From assembly GCA_001936135.1 (NCBI GenBank), contig CP012816.1:2539501-2603500 (forward strand): a stretch of DNA of 64,000 nt. The letters are read 5' to 3'. The notes under the pieces are model-generated. The model was not told where the DNA came from and did not search any database. It worked only from the letters and a program-made list of their open reading frames with translations. The position numbers and the translations under genes are program-made. Of this stretch, positions 29,551-38,582 are shown in pieces. Every line of letters begins with the position of its first letter. The stretch's first letter is position 1. The stretch is from Saccharomycopsis fibuligera x Saccharomycopsis cf. fibuligera (taxonomy: Eukaryota; Ascomycota; Saccharomycetes; Ascoideales; Saccharomycopsidaceae).

Positions 29551-30519
29551 ATGACAAGACCCAGCCCAATCAGCAGCTCGCAAATTCAACATCTCGCAAT
29601 GGCCTCCACTACTAAGTCTCTTACTGTCTTTGGTGGCAACGGATTTCTTGGGAAAAGAATATGCCAGCGTGCAGTCCTCAATGGCTACAACGTTGTCTCC
29701 TTATCGTATGTTAAATGTTCTCCCCACATACAATCCTACTTGCTATTCTCCTCGGTCTACTAACTATTTACTCTCTCCGCAAGACGCTCTGGTAATCCTC
29801 CGAAACCCATTATTCCTGGGGATAATGAATGGATTTCTAAGGTGAATTGGCAGCCAGCTAACATTTTTCAGCCCGACACTTTCAAGCATCACCTTGCACA
29901 CGCCTCAGTGGTGGTCCATTCCATCGGCATCCTCTTGGAGAAGGTTAACTACAAAAACGCAATTAACAACACAAGCCTCCTTGATGCATTTTTAGGCTTT
30001 GCTAGTAGCAATCGCACTGCTGCCGCTGATACATCAGCGGCAGCAGCTGGGGAATTGAATACTTACGAGAAAACTAACCATCAAAGCGCAACTCTGCTTG
30101 CGCAGACGTATTTGCAGAACACTGAGGTTGCCGACCCAAAATTTGTCTACGTTTCGGCAGACAGCGGCTTCTGGCCGGTGGTACCATCTGGTTATATTAA
30201 TTCTAAAAGAGCAGCAGAGTATGACTTGCTCAACTTGTCACGCAATTTAGATAGAAGCATCGCTAATGACAAAGTACAATCCTTCAGTAATGTTATCCTT
30301 CGACCGGGATTCATGTTCGATGAACAGGATCTGCACTCCGTCAGACAGTATGTTCAGCAGCTTTTGGAAACCGCTCAATTTGTACCAGGGGCTGCTAAGG
30401 TTCTCAGGCCTAGTGTTAGCACTCAGAAAGTCGCTAAGGCTCTTTTTCAAAAACTTGTTGATCCTGAGACAAGAACCAAAGATAGTATTCTTTCGCTTGA
30501 GGCCATTAGAAGAGCATAA
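29551..30519 (+). CDS. COQ11: Coq11-like NAD(P)-binding mitochondrial protein (two exons)
   Basis: Exons are 29551-29705 and 29784-30519, giving 296 residues. The Rossmann signature VFGGNGFLGKRICQ lies at about residues 26-39. It is followed by NGYNVVSLSRSG across the splice junction, then VHSIGILLEKVNY, VSADSGFWPVVPSGYINSKR, and ILRPGFMFDEQ. These track S. cerevisiae YLR290C/Coq11 (atypical short-chain dehydrogenase, NDUFA9-like), a member of the matrix CoQ synthome. NDUFA9 of complex I is the closest alternative family, but the blocks fit Coq11 better. Two in-frame starts are possible, at 29551 and 29599. I use the first because its extra 16 residues resemble a presequence only weakly but keep the longest frame. 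Confidence 0.87.
29706..29783 (+). other. Spliceosomal intron in COQ11
   Basis: GTATGT donor at 29706, TACTAAC branch at 29758-29764, acceptor CGCAAG ending at 29783 (78 nt). Splicing rebuilds the conserved VVSLSRSG reading, which is broken without it. The acceptor is AAG rather than the more usual CAG or TAG, but no other AG keeps the frame. Confidence 0.9.
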
Positions 30520-30896
30520 CAGCGGTAACGCTTTTTGTAAATAGACCTTTTTCATCGTGTTTCACACGAGATACTTTAAATATTTGTGAAAGTTTCAAAC
30601 GAACATTGATGGTAAGTTTTACCGTTTTATGTTAGTCAAACTGTGTAACCGGGGTATTGTAGAGTGTAATTATGCAAGTTACCTGACAGCATACAGCAGG
30701 AGTGGCTGGAAATTTCTATAGGCAGAACTAAGGCATGTATTAGCATTATGAGCAGGTGAGCGTGTTTATGTTTAAAAGGCATTTCCAGTACTTCGAAGCC
30801 CTTATGATTTTTGTAACGAAATATGTTCTTGTTTCAAAAAATCTAATCTGCGCCCTTGTTTGCGCTTTCATGTGTATTACAATGCAAGCAACAGAG

Positions 30897-30964
<68 letters not shown>

Positions 30965-31552
30965 GGTAGGTAGGTAGGTACGCTAATGTGTATCTAATGG
31001 CACAAAAGAAAAAAAAAATTGAATACATAGAGACATATATGAAAATACCTATGAAAGTGCGTGACTAGCCCTGATCTGGATATACTATGAAATTAGCTTG
31101 GTAAAGACAGCTCCAGTAATTTTTAACATTAAAATCATGACAAGGTCATACATCAAAATTCGCTATATCTTCAGAGTTTCAACGCATTTGTTCTTTAGAA
31201 TTTGGCACACTTTTGAAGCATTCCCTTTCACTCTATTTTTTTTTTTTTTTTTTTTTTTTTTTCTTTCTAACTTTTTTCTGTAGACTTTCTTATTTGAAAT
31301 TCTTTTTGAATTTTAAAATATACATTTTATGTATAAATTTTGTCTCTTACTTTTAAGTTAATCTTTTATTTTGAAATCTATTTCGTGCAGTACTTTGAAT
31401 AGCCTCCATAATCTATAGTTATGTAATTAGCGATCAGGTAACACATCAGTAAAATACAAACAACAGCATAATGCATTATCAATAAACAACATTATACACT
31501 CTCATCTTTAAAAGCAGGTTTTATTTTTCTCTTTTTAACAACAACTTATCTT
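30520..31552. other. COQ11-downstream convergent intergenic region
   Basis: A 1-kb convergent region with the AAGT/AGGT microsatellite near 30898-30980 and a T tract at about 31239-31262. No gene is supported. Confidence 0.5.
30898..30980. repeat. Compound tetranucleotide microsatellite (AAGT)n-(AGGT)n
   Basis: About 16 AAGT units are followed by about four AGGT units, with the unit changed by a single A-to-G step. It lies in the convergent spacer downstream of COQ11. Confidence 0.95.
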
Positions 31553-32314
31553 TCAAAGCCCTTTAGCAATTTCATTCAAAATTTCAATCGTTGAGTGACT
31601 TTCGCTTTTGCTACCGCCTTTTTTACCACTACTAGATATTTTACCCCATCCGCTTTCCTTAGGTTTATAGATCTTAATATCATCAGTGCCTCTTGCAGCT
31701 GGTCCCTTTTTGCTGTTTTCTTTAGCTTTGTTCAAATACTCCTGGAATTTAGAAGACAAGTATGCTTGCACTTCAGCAGCGTTGAAATTATTGATGTGAC
31801 CATTATAGTTACCAGTGGATGACGCTTTACCAGCAGCAGAACCTGCACCATTTTTACCGGTATATGCTGACGTAGCGGAGGCACCAGATAATTTAGCAGC
31901 CAAGGTCTCTGCTTTGCCAACCGGTATTGACGCACCATTAGCACTGCTTGAACCAGATGCTCTTGTTGCCTTGCCAGCAGCGGGCTGGCTGGATGGCTCT
32001 TTGCTTACCGGAGATATTGGCTGGGTAGTGGCTGTGGCTGCAGCGTTGTTACCCTTGTTATTATTGTTGCTATCATTGGAGACAGATCCGTTCGTCGTTG
32101 AAGCCAGTTTTTCTTTTGCACTTATACTGCTTACAGTTTCATCACTTTTCTTGTCACTGACAGTATCACTGACAGGTTTAGCGTGGTTTTTTGTAGTAGC
32201 CGCTATTTTGTCATCCGCTGGCAGTTTTGCAGTAGGTTCGGCGCTTGTTTTCTTTGTCAATCCTCTAGCAGCAGCGGCCCATCCTCCTCTTCCACCAGAA
32301 GGTTGTTGTTGCGA

Positions 32315-32350
<36 letters not shown>

Positions 32351-32659
32351 TTGTTGTTGATGTTGATCCTGTTGTGAATATTGGTGTGTTTTTTGAGAGG
32401 CGGAAGTTGATGTTGATGATGAGGATGAGGCTTGTTGTTGCAGTTGCGGCTGTGATTGCTGCTGAGGTTTTATTTTTGTGTTTTCCCCGGAATTTGAGCC
32501 CACCGTTGTGCTACTACCAGCACTGGTACTGTTATTGTTGGTATTAAACCCTTTAGAACGGGAATAAGAACGGGAGTGAGAGTAGTTCCCGCCACCATTC
32601 TTCCCAAAGGAGCGAGAGTTTCTTTGGTTGTTATTACCGGAGACACTACTGTATGACAT
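31553..32659 (-). CDS. Gln/Asn/Ser-rich low-complexity protein, function unknown
   Basis: A 368-residue protein I do not recognise. Residues 1-60 are Ser/Asn/Arg/Gly-rich. Residues 65-120 are Gln-rich, with an unbroken run of about 14 Gln (CAG/CAA codons, near 32317-32359). A short conserved-looking patch, GGRGGWAAAARG, follows. Residues 140-280 are an Ala/Ser/Thr/Lys-rich disordered stretch. The last ~90 residues look folded or motif-bearing: FNAAEVQAYLSSKFQEYLNK, IKIYKPKESGWGKISS and a final ILNEIAKGL. The Arg-Gly and Gln-rich composition suggests an RNA-associated, condensate-prone protein, but that is an inference from composition only. It stands in the same orientation as PSA1, about 470 bp downstream of it. 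Confidence 0.75.
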
Positions 32660-32702
32660 TTGTTATAGATCTTTATATTATTGGATCTCGTTTCGTTTTT
32701 CA

Positions 32703-32738
<36 letters not shown>

Positions 32739-33128
32739 GTAAGTTGAAAATATGTTATTGCTTTGCTTTCTTATGTTGTTCAGATTAAATAGTCAGTGTT
32801 GAATGACCAAACAGCAGGTATAATTTATAAATTAACTGGCTTAGCCTTGTTCGACAAACTGAAATATCAACTTGTAAATTTCCCAATTTCCGACTTTTTT
32901 TTCTTCCGTGGAGACGCACAGGGTATTTTTTTGGCAGGGGAACCTTTGGTGCCATGAACGTAACCATCCTACCTCCACGTTCCCTTGAATGAAGACACCC
33001 TGTACCAGATGTAGTTTATTTATGCCATAATACACACATTAAAGCCATACAAAAATATAAAATAAAAATACTTGAATTAGAACATTAAATTAACAAAACG
33101 GGAAAAGCGCTCAAAAAATTATATTACA
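32660..33128. other. Intergenic region between PSA1 and the Gln-rich gene
   Basis: 469 bp, with a T run at about 32706-32737 lying ~50 bases upstream of the Gln-rich gene's start. It is the likely promoter of that gene and 3' region of PSA1. No gene is seen. Confidence 0.6.
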
Positions 33129-34223
33129 TTACATAATAATAGCTTCGTGTTCAACGTTAGAAGAAATAGTCTTGTGAGGCAAAACCTTACCACCATTAAC
33201 GTAAATTTCATCCTTAACCTTGACATCATCACCCAAAACGGTGACACCTTCAAGACGAGCCCATCTACCAACTTCGGAATTCCAGCCGACAATGGTAGAT
33301 TTGACCCAAGCATGGTCCTTAACAATAGAGTTGGCCAAGATAACAGATCTTTGGATTCTGACACCTTCGCCAATAACAACGTTTGGACCGATAGTGACAT
33401 TTGGACCAATCTTAGCACCCTTACCAATCTTAGCAGTGGCATCAATCAAAACATTGCCACCTTGGACAAATTCTTCATCTGGGGAAGTCAACAATTTCGA
33501 TTGTTTCTTGGTCAAAGAGGTCAAATAAAGACAAGTACCAGACAAGAAATCTTTTGGTTGACCAACATCCATCCAGAAACCTTCCAAGTCAAAGGAATAC
33601 AATTGAGATTTCTCAACTAATGATGGGAAAACTTCCTTTTCAATAGATGTTGGCTTCAAGTCAATCAAGTCAATGACAGATGGGTTCAAAATGTAAAGAC
33701 CGGCATTGATTCTGTTACCAACGAATTCAACTGGTTTCTCCACAAATCTGTCGATTAAGTTTGGAGTGTTTCTGTCATGAACAATGACACCGTATTTAGA
33801 TGGTTCATCAACCTTAGTAGCAACAATAGTACCTTGTCCACCGTGAGCTTTGTGGAATTGGACCAATTCATCGAATGGGTATTCGCAAATAACATCAGAG
33901 TTTAAAACGAAAAATGGAGAGTCGTCCTTGGCCAAAATGTCCTGAGCCAACTTCAATGGACCACCAGTACCTAATGGTTCGGTTTCAACAGAGAAGGTGA
34001 TGTTGACACCGTATTCTTCTTCGTATTTCTTCAAAGTGGAGACCATAACTTCTGGTCTGTAGTTAACAGCCAAAACGATATCGGTGACACCGGCATGGGC
34101 CAAGGCCTCGATTTGATGCAAGATCATTGGTCTGTTAGCAAATTCGACCAAAGGCTTTGGGACAGTCAAAGTCAAAGGTCTTAAACGGGTACCGTAACCA
34201 CCAACAAGAATTAAACCTTTCAT
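33129..34223 (-). CDS. PSA1: Psa1/Vig9/Srb1, GDP-mannose pyrophosphorylase
   Basis: A 364-residue mannose-1-phosphate guanylyltransferase (361-362 in related yeasts). It begins [20 protein letters not shown], the nucleotidyltransferase signature, followed by [19 protein letters not shown]. The active-site region has [17 protein letters not shown]. The last ~120 residues are a left-handed beta-helix of hexapeptide repeats (for example [20 protein letters not shown]). The enzyme makes GDP-mannose from mannose-1-phosphate and GTP in the cytosol and supplies all glycan mannosylation, so it is essential for cell-wall mannan. Codon use is strongly biased, in line with high expression. A TATA-like site lies about 310 bp upstream of the start, and the leader is a pyrimidine tract on the coding strand. 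Confidence 0.97.
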   Translation of the reverse strand: MKGLILVGGYGTRLRPLTLTVPKPLVEFANRPMILHQIEALAHAGVTDIVLAVNYRPEVMVSTLKKYEEEYGVNITFSVETEPLGTGGPLKLAQDILAKDDSPFFVLNSDVICEYPFDELVQFHKAHGGQGTIVATKVDEPSKYGVIVHDRNTPNLIDRFVEKPVEFVGNRINAGLYILNPSVIDLIDLKPTSIEKEVFPSLVEKSQLYSFDLEGFWMDVGQPKDFLSGTCLYLTSLTKKQSKLLTSPDEEFVQGGNVLIDATAKIGKGAKIGPNVTIGPNVVIGEGVRIQRSVILANSIVKDHAWVKSTIVGWNSEVGRWARLEGVTVLGDDVKVKDEIYVNGGKVLPHKTISSNVEHEAIIM

Positions 34224-34379
34224 TATGCAAGAAGTGAAGTGAAGTGAAAAATTAAGAGATTAAAAACTAAGCAAGAAATTAGAGTAAAAAGGTAGAAGCG
34301 GGAAAAGGAATAATGGGTATTGTTAATACTATTATAGTATAAAGAAGCAAGCAAGCCAAAAGAAAAGGATGTTAACAAC

Positions 34380-34480
34380 TAAATGAGATGAATTAAAGTC
34401 AAAGAAACGAAGGAGAAGAGAGTCAAAGAAAAGAGAGTCAAAGAAAAGAGAGAAAAAGAAAGAGAAAGAAAAAGAAACCT
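34380..34480. repeat. Purine-rich tract with 15-bp direct repeats in the PSA1 leader
   Basis: Tandem repeats built around AGTCAAAGAAAAGAG (two clean copies at about 34430-34460), then GA-rich sequence. On the PSA1 mRNA strand it would be a CU-rich stretch some 160-260 nt upstream of the start. Confidence 0.75.
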
Positions 34481-34530
34481 TCAAGTGAAAGGAAAATGAA
34501 AGGACAGGAATGCGGCAGGGAAAGGTAAAA

Positions 34531-34538
34531 TATTTATA
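34531..34538 (-). promoter_or_regulatory. TATA box candidate for PSA1
   Basis: TATAAATA on the minus strand, about 310 bases upstream of the PSA1 start and just upstream of the purine-rich tract. The distance is long, but a long leader would explain it. Confidence 0.4.
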
Positions 34539-36301
34539 GCAAATGTTTGTTGTTCAGAAAGCTTAAAAAAATGCTGATGAAGAAAAAAAGCGAACATGTG
34601 GTGCTGGACTGCAACTGCTACGCTGGCACTTTGGAGCCTCGACAGAACCCAGCGGTACCCTGTGGGACAGAACCACAGCATTGGGTGCAATGCCGCTCAC
34701 ATGCACTCAGCAGTACACACAGGCATCTAGCAGCGGTCATCGGTACCTGAGAGCGCATGAACGCGCTTGTCAACGCTGATTGACGCGGAAAGCTGCGCTG
34801 TGACACAGCAGGAAAATCGTTCGCCTGGAAAGCAATTTTTTACCCGGTAATCGGCGAGAGGTGACCATGGCAGAATATCAAGTCTTGTAAGAATGAGGAT
34901 CCGTCATTTGGTGGGTGAAGAGGTACTGTGAAGTGCAAGCGTAGTACTTTTGAAATTCAGAAATGCTTTGCATAAAGTCGATTTCGCGGCGTGTACAGAG
35001 TTTTGGAAAATAAGCTTAACATGGTGGGACGTATCAAAGAGGAAAGGACCACTGCCTAATCGATTGCTTTTCTTTTTTTAATGAAATTTTTTTTTTTTTT
35101 TTTTTTCCTACAACTTAATATTTTGCATACCTTCGAGCACTGCCGGTGAATAATGCGACGTGGCCTGCTAAATAAATGTTTACGCTATAATTCAAAAATG
35201 GTTTGTGCCCAACTAACGAATTCTGCAGTTTTGCGCAGGCAAATTCAGTAACACATTGCAAACTTAACTATAGCAACTGACAACGCGTACTTGTTATGTT
35301 ATCTATTGATGCTGACAGTTTAGCATTAATCGGTCGCTGGTTCTCGATTTTGAGCACCGGTTTTTAAAGGAGTCTTCCAATCACAGCGTGTATCGGCATA
35401 CTGACGCGGAAGCGAAGAACACATCACATGACTATGATAATGCTAATCATTATGTTTTTGACCTGCAGTTGATAATCCCAAGGCGCTGATTGAAATAATA
35501 AAAGCGGTTTTCGGCAACTGCTGTTCCTGCCGCAATAATAGCCTTGAATTTGACTTGCAACCTAATCTTGTCCATATTGCTGGCTATTTCTTTCTGCTGC
35601 ATTTATGAAGCTGTACTTTTTTGGTTTTATCTTTTGCGCACCCTTTTTTTTAAACATCATCATAACTTGATAAAATTTGAGAAAGAGGCATCAAAGAAAA
35701 ATGAAAGCTGGCAATCTTTGCCAGCCGCATATATGATCGCCGTGATTATTGTTCATATAGAAACGTAGTTTCCTGATTTGTTTTGGTCTGCGTCTGCCAG
35801 CCAACCACATTCTCTAATTTTGGGCAAGTTATGCTACGAAAACAGCAATTAGAAACCTGGGTTTTGTTGCCTTTAATTCGTACCTGCACATTGTTGAAAC
35901 AGGTAACGCCATGCAACTCTGTTGTATTCTACAATTGAGTCCCCGGCTATTCCTTCAGTTCACTACAGCTTGTACTGTTGGCCGTTTGGTATAATCAATT
36001 TTGGAAGAATAGAAAATGCTACATGTCTTTATGTCTATGGTCATCAGCTGCAAAATATCTTTTTTTGTTCCCATGTCCTCCAAAAATGTTTACCTGAATA
36101 ATGTTCTGCTCCTACAAATAGTTTGCCGAACGGTTGTAGATCAATGCAGCCATGGATAGCTGCTATTTTTAGACTAGCTCAAAAATATTCTTGGAAGTTT
36201 AAAACTTACTATCGATATCACAAGCACGTCATTTATGGTACTGCAATGGCACCACTTCTAAAAATTATATCAAAGGATACCTGAGCTTGCATTTTCGAAC
36301 G

Positions 36302-36335
<34 letters not shown>

Positions 36336-37366
36336 AAGAAACAAACAAAAAAAACCCTATATTTTAGCTGGAATAAGCATCACAAGGAGTATACTGCCCA
36401 GCTACAGCCGGAAGCTTATTTCTGCAAAATATTTTTCATAGTATTGTTCTTGACACAGACAAGTTGACTGAATATTCGCGGGCTTCAGTGTAACAGAAGC
36501 TTAGCGTTCTGGCCATGGTGTCCACTATCAGTTTTTGTTTTGGCCTGTGGGACGTTCTGCAAGGGCTTGCTTTATGTATATTCAAACTTAATCACAGATT
36601 TATCTCCTTCAAGGGAATGAAAAGTCATGGTTGGAGCACAATAAAGGAGTATACCCGTTATTGATGATTCAACCTTCATAGACACTATGAGAAAGTCTAC
36701 TGGGGGTCATTATTATCATAGGTACTCAAAAATTTCATAGCTTTGATTACTTTTAATTGTTATTTCGCTATAAATATCATCTAGAGTGTCTATAAACTAT
36801 ATAAAATAGATTTACTCGAGGATGACTTAATTATAAATATTACCCGGACGGATATATAATGATAATTCAGGGTAAAAACAAACTTTTTGTGGAGGAAAAA
36901 AAATTTTTTTTGCTTCTCTATAAAAGCCGCAGCAGCAATTGTATTTGGCTAACATTTACATTTCTTTGACTTCTTCTTGTTCATTGAATCAAAAATTACG
37001 GAAATATTTGCCACGGTGGATTGATGTTGATTCTTCGGGATCCCAGGTCAATTCATTGCCATATTTACATCCTAAATATGTTCATTTCCAGGATGAAGTT
37101 AAGCATTGTCCTCGATAGGAAGTTCGGAATTTTTGTTTAGTTTTCAGAGAACTAGGCGATAAAGTCTGAATGTCGATGAAAGGATACATTTTTTAGTTTA
37201 AATGAATACTTTTTATTTAGCATTGTAGCTCAAGTTATAATATTCTTGGTACGCTGTATTATCAGTTTGTTGAGTAGTTTGCGTTTTTTTAGGAATTCAA
37301 TTCCAGTGTTATCACTAGGAATAGGGATATTGAGGTTGTATTTATTACTCAGCTATAGCTATTTAT

Positions 37367-38236
37367 CTATGGAATGTTGGGGCCTACTATATTTACTGGT
37401 CTATACAAAATATAGCACTCTGGCTTTTTAATCATTCCTGGTCGTACTTGTTCGTCAACTGGAGAGTCATCCGCTAGCACAAACCCATGTCTGAGGTACC
37501 AACGGTAGGCTTTTTCATTTTCGGAGAATACCGTCAACAGTGACCCTCGACATTCAAATCGAGTTTTCTGGGCCATTTGCTTTACTGATCCTAGAAATCC
37601 TTTGAGCAACTCATTTCCCACTTTAAAACCTTGCAATTCAGGAACAACATGAATTTCGTAAAGGTAGAGTATTTTCTCTGAATTTTCTTCTGTATACATG
37701 AGCGACAAGAACGCTTTAATAGAAGTAAAGTTTGCACTTTGTTGGCCGCTGTGCTCATCGTCGTCATCATCATATTTTTTTTCATCCTCAGCGTAGTTGT
37801 CTATCTTTTTGGACTCCAGCTTAAATATCTTACCCACCCGCCGTTTTTTCCTCGACTGTGTATTTGTTTTAATTTTACTGTTACTGCTATAAGTTATCTC
37901 CTCTTTGTTGGTACTATAATAAACATAAACCAATGGTTCTTCGATCATCTCTTGCAACTTTTGGGATCTCCAGTATCGACCTCGACTCTGGCGATAAAAC
38001 GTGCCGATTGTCAGATCGATTACCTTGGTTAGGTAATTAAAGAAATACTGATGCGGGTCCTCTTTGTTAATGCGATTGCTGGTTGCTATATGACGGTATA
38101 GTGTTGTTGTTGCTGTTGTTGATGAATTGGTTTTCTGCTGCGAGACACAAATCTGCGTTGGGAACTGCAGTGCGGCAACATTCGGAAGCTCATTAAATGT
38201 TATCTCTGTGTCTGTAACTTGCGCAACAAGGCTCAT
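37367..38236 (-). CDS. NAT4: Nat4 (NatD), histone H4/H2A N-alpha-acetyltransferase
   Basis: 289 residues from the ATG at 38236 (S. cerevisiae Nat4 has 285). The GNAT core is recognisable: YRQSRGRYWRSQKLQEM, LVYVYYSTNK, the motif A strand YLYEIHVVPELQGFKVGNEL, SLLTVFSENEKAYRWYLRHG, then DDSPVDEQ and ECYILYRPV. This order is that of NatD, which acetylates the N-terminal Ser of histones H4 and H2A. A Lys/Arg- and Asp-rich insert at about residues 130-185 separates two strands of the fold. The acetyl-CoA motif reads QGFKVG where a Gly is more usual at the fourth place. The reading frame extends 26 codons upstream of the ATG without another Met, which supports this start. Confidence 0.82.
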   Translation of the reverse strand: MSLVAQVTDTEITFNELPNVAALQFPTQICVSQQKTNSSTTATTTLYRHIATSNRINKEDPHQYFFNYLTKVIDLTIGTFYRQSRGRYWRSQKLQEMIEEPLVYVYYSTNKEEITYSSNSKIKTNTQSRKKRRVGKIFKLESKKIDNYAEDEKKYDDDDDEHSGQQSANFTSIKAFLSLMYTEENSEKILYLYEIHVVPELQGFKVGNELLKGFLGSVKQMAQKTRFECRGSLLTVFSENEKAYRWYLRHGFVLADDSPVDEQVRPGMIKKPECYILYRPVNIVGPNIP

Positions 38237-38582
38237 ATTTAAATTCAAGTAAGTTTCAGCTTTGAATGATAGTTTTTCTGTAAATCCCTTGACTTTGAGC
38301 AGTGCAATCCTCAACGTAGATAGCTGATGCTTTGGTTATATCGCAGCTCTTGTTTTTTGTTTATGCGGACAATCACGTGCAGAAACAATACGCCAAAAAA
38401 AAAAAAAGGTTTTTCGCGTCTCTGGCCATCAGGATGCTCATCGTCGTTATTATTATTGACAGAATAAAATTACTAAGTAAGCAGCCACGCCTCATTGCCG
38501 AGCAAATAGCTAAATACATAGACCGATAGGCATTTTAATTTTGCGTGCTATGCTGCAATAACGTTAACTGATATATGGAAGC
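38237..38582. other. NAT4-MMS22 divergent promoter
   Basis: 346 bp head-to-head region with a CACGTG E-box at about 38374 and an A run at 38397-38407. Both neighbours act on chromatin or replication, but nothing shows joint control. Confidence 0.5.

Larger units (their letters stand above)
34224..37366. other. 3.1-kb gene-free region between PSA1 and NAT4
   Basis: The longest stretch without a supported gene. The proximal part is PSA1 leader and promoter. A moderately GC-rich, structured-looking segment at about 34610-34850 contains the direct repeat ACAGAACC and AGCGGTACC-like words. There is an A run at about 36302-36334, and the remainder is AT-rich. The only ORFs are short (74 codons at 35544-35768, 61 codons at 37246-37431) and featureless. 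I looked for tRNA T-arm motifs and the usual snRNA signatures and saw none. Confidence 0.5.

Noticed and set aside
34610-34850. Possible structured RNA near PSA1
   Set aside because: Direct repeats and higher GC were noted, but none of the RNase P, MRP, SRP or snRNA signatures I know was seen. It is reported only as part of the gene-free region.
37367-38314. First reading of the acetyltransferase as Hat1, starting at 38314
   Set aside because: The block order fits Nat4, and the codon at 38314 is TTG; the first ATG is at 38236.
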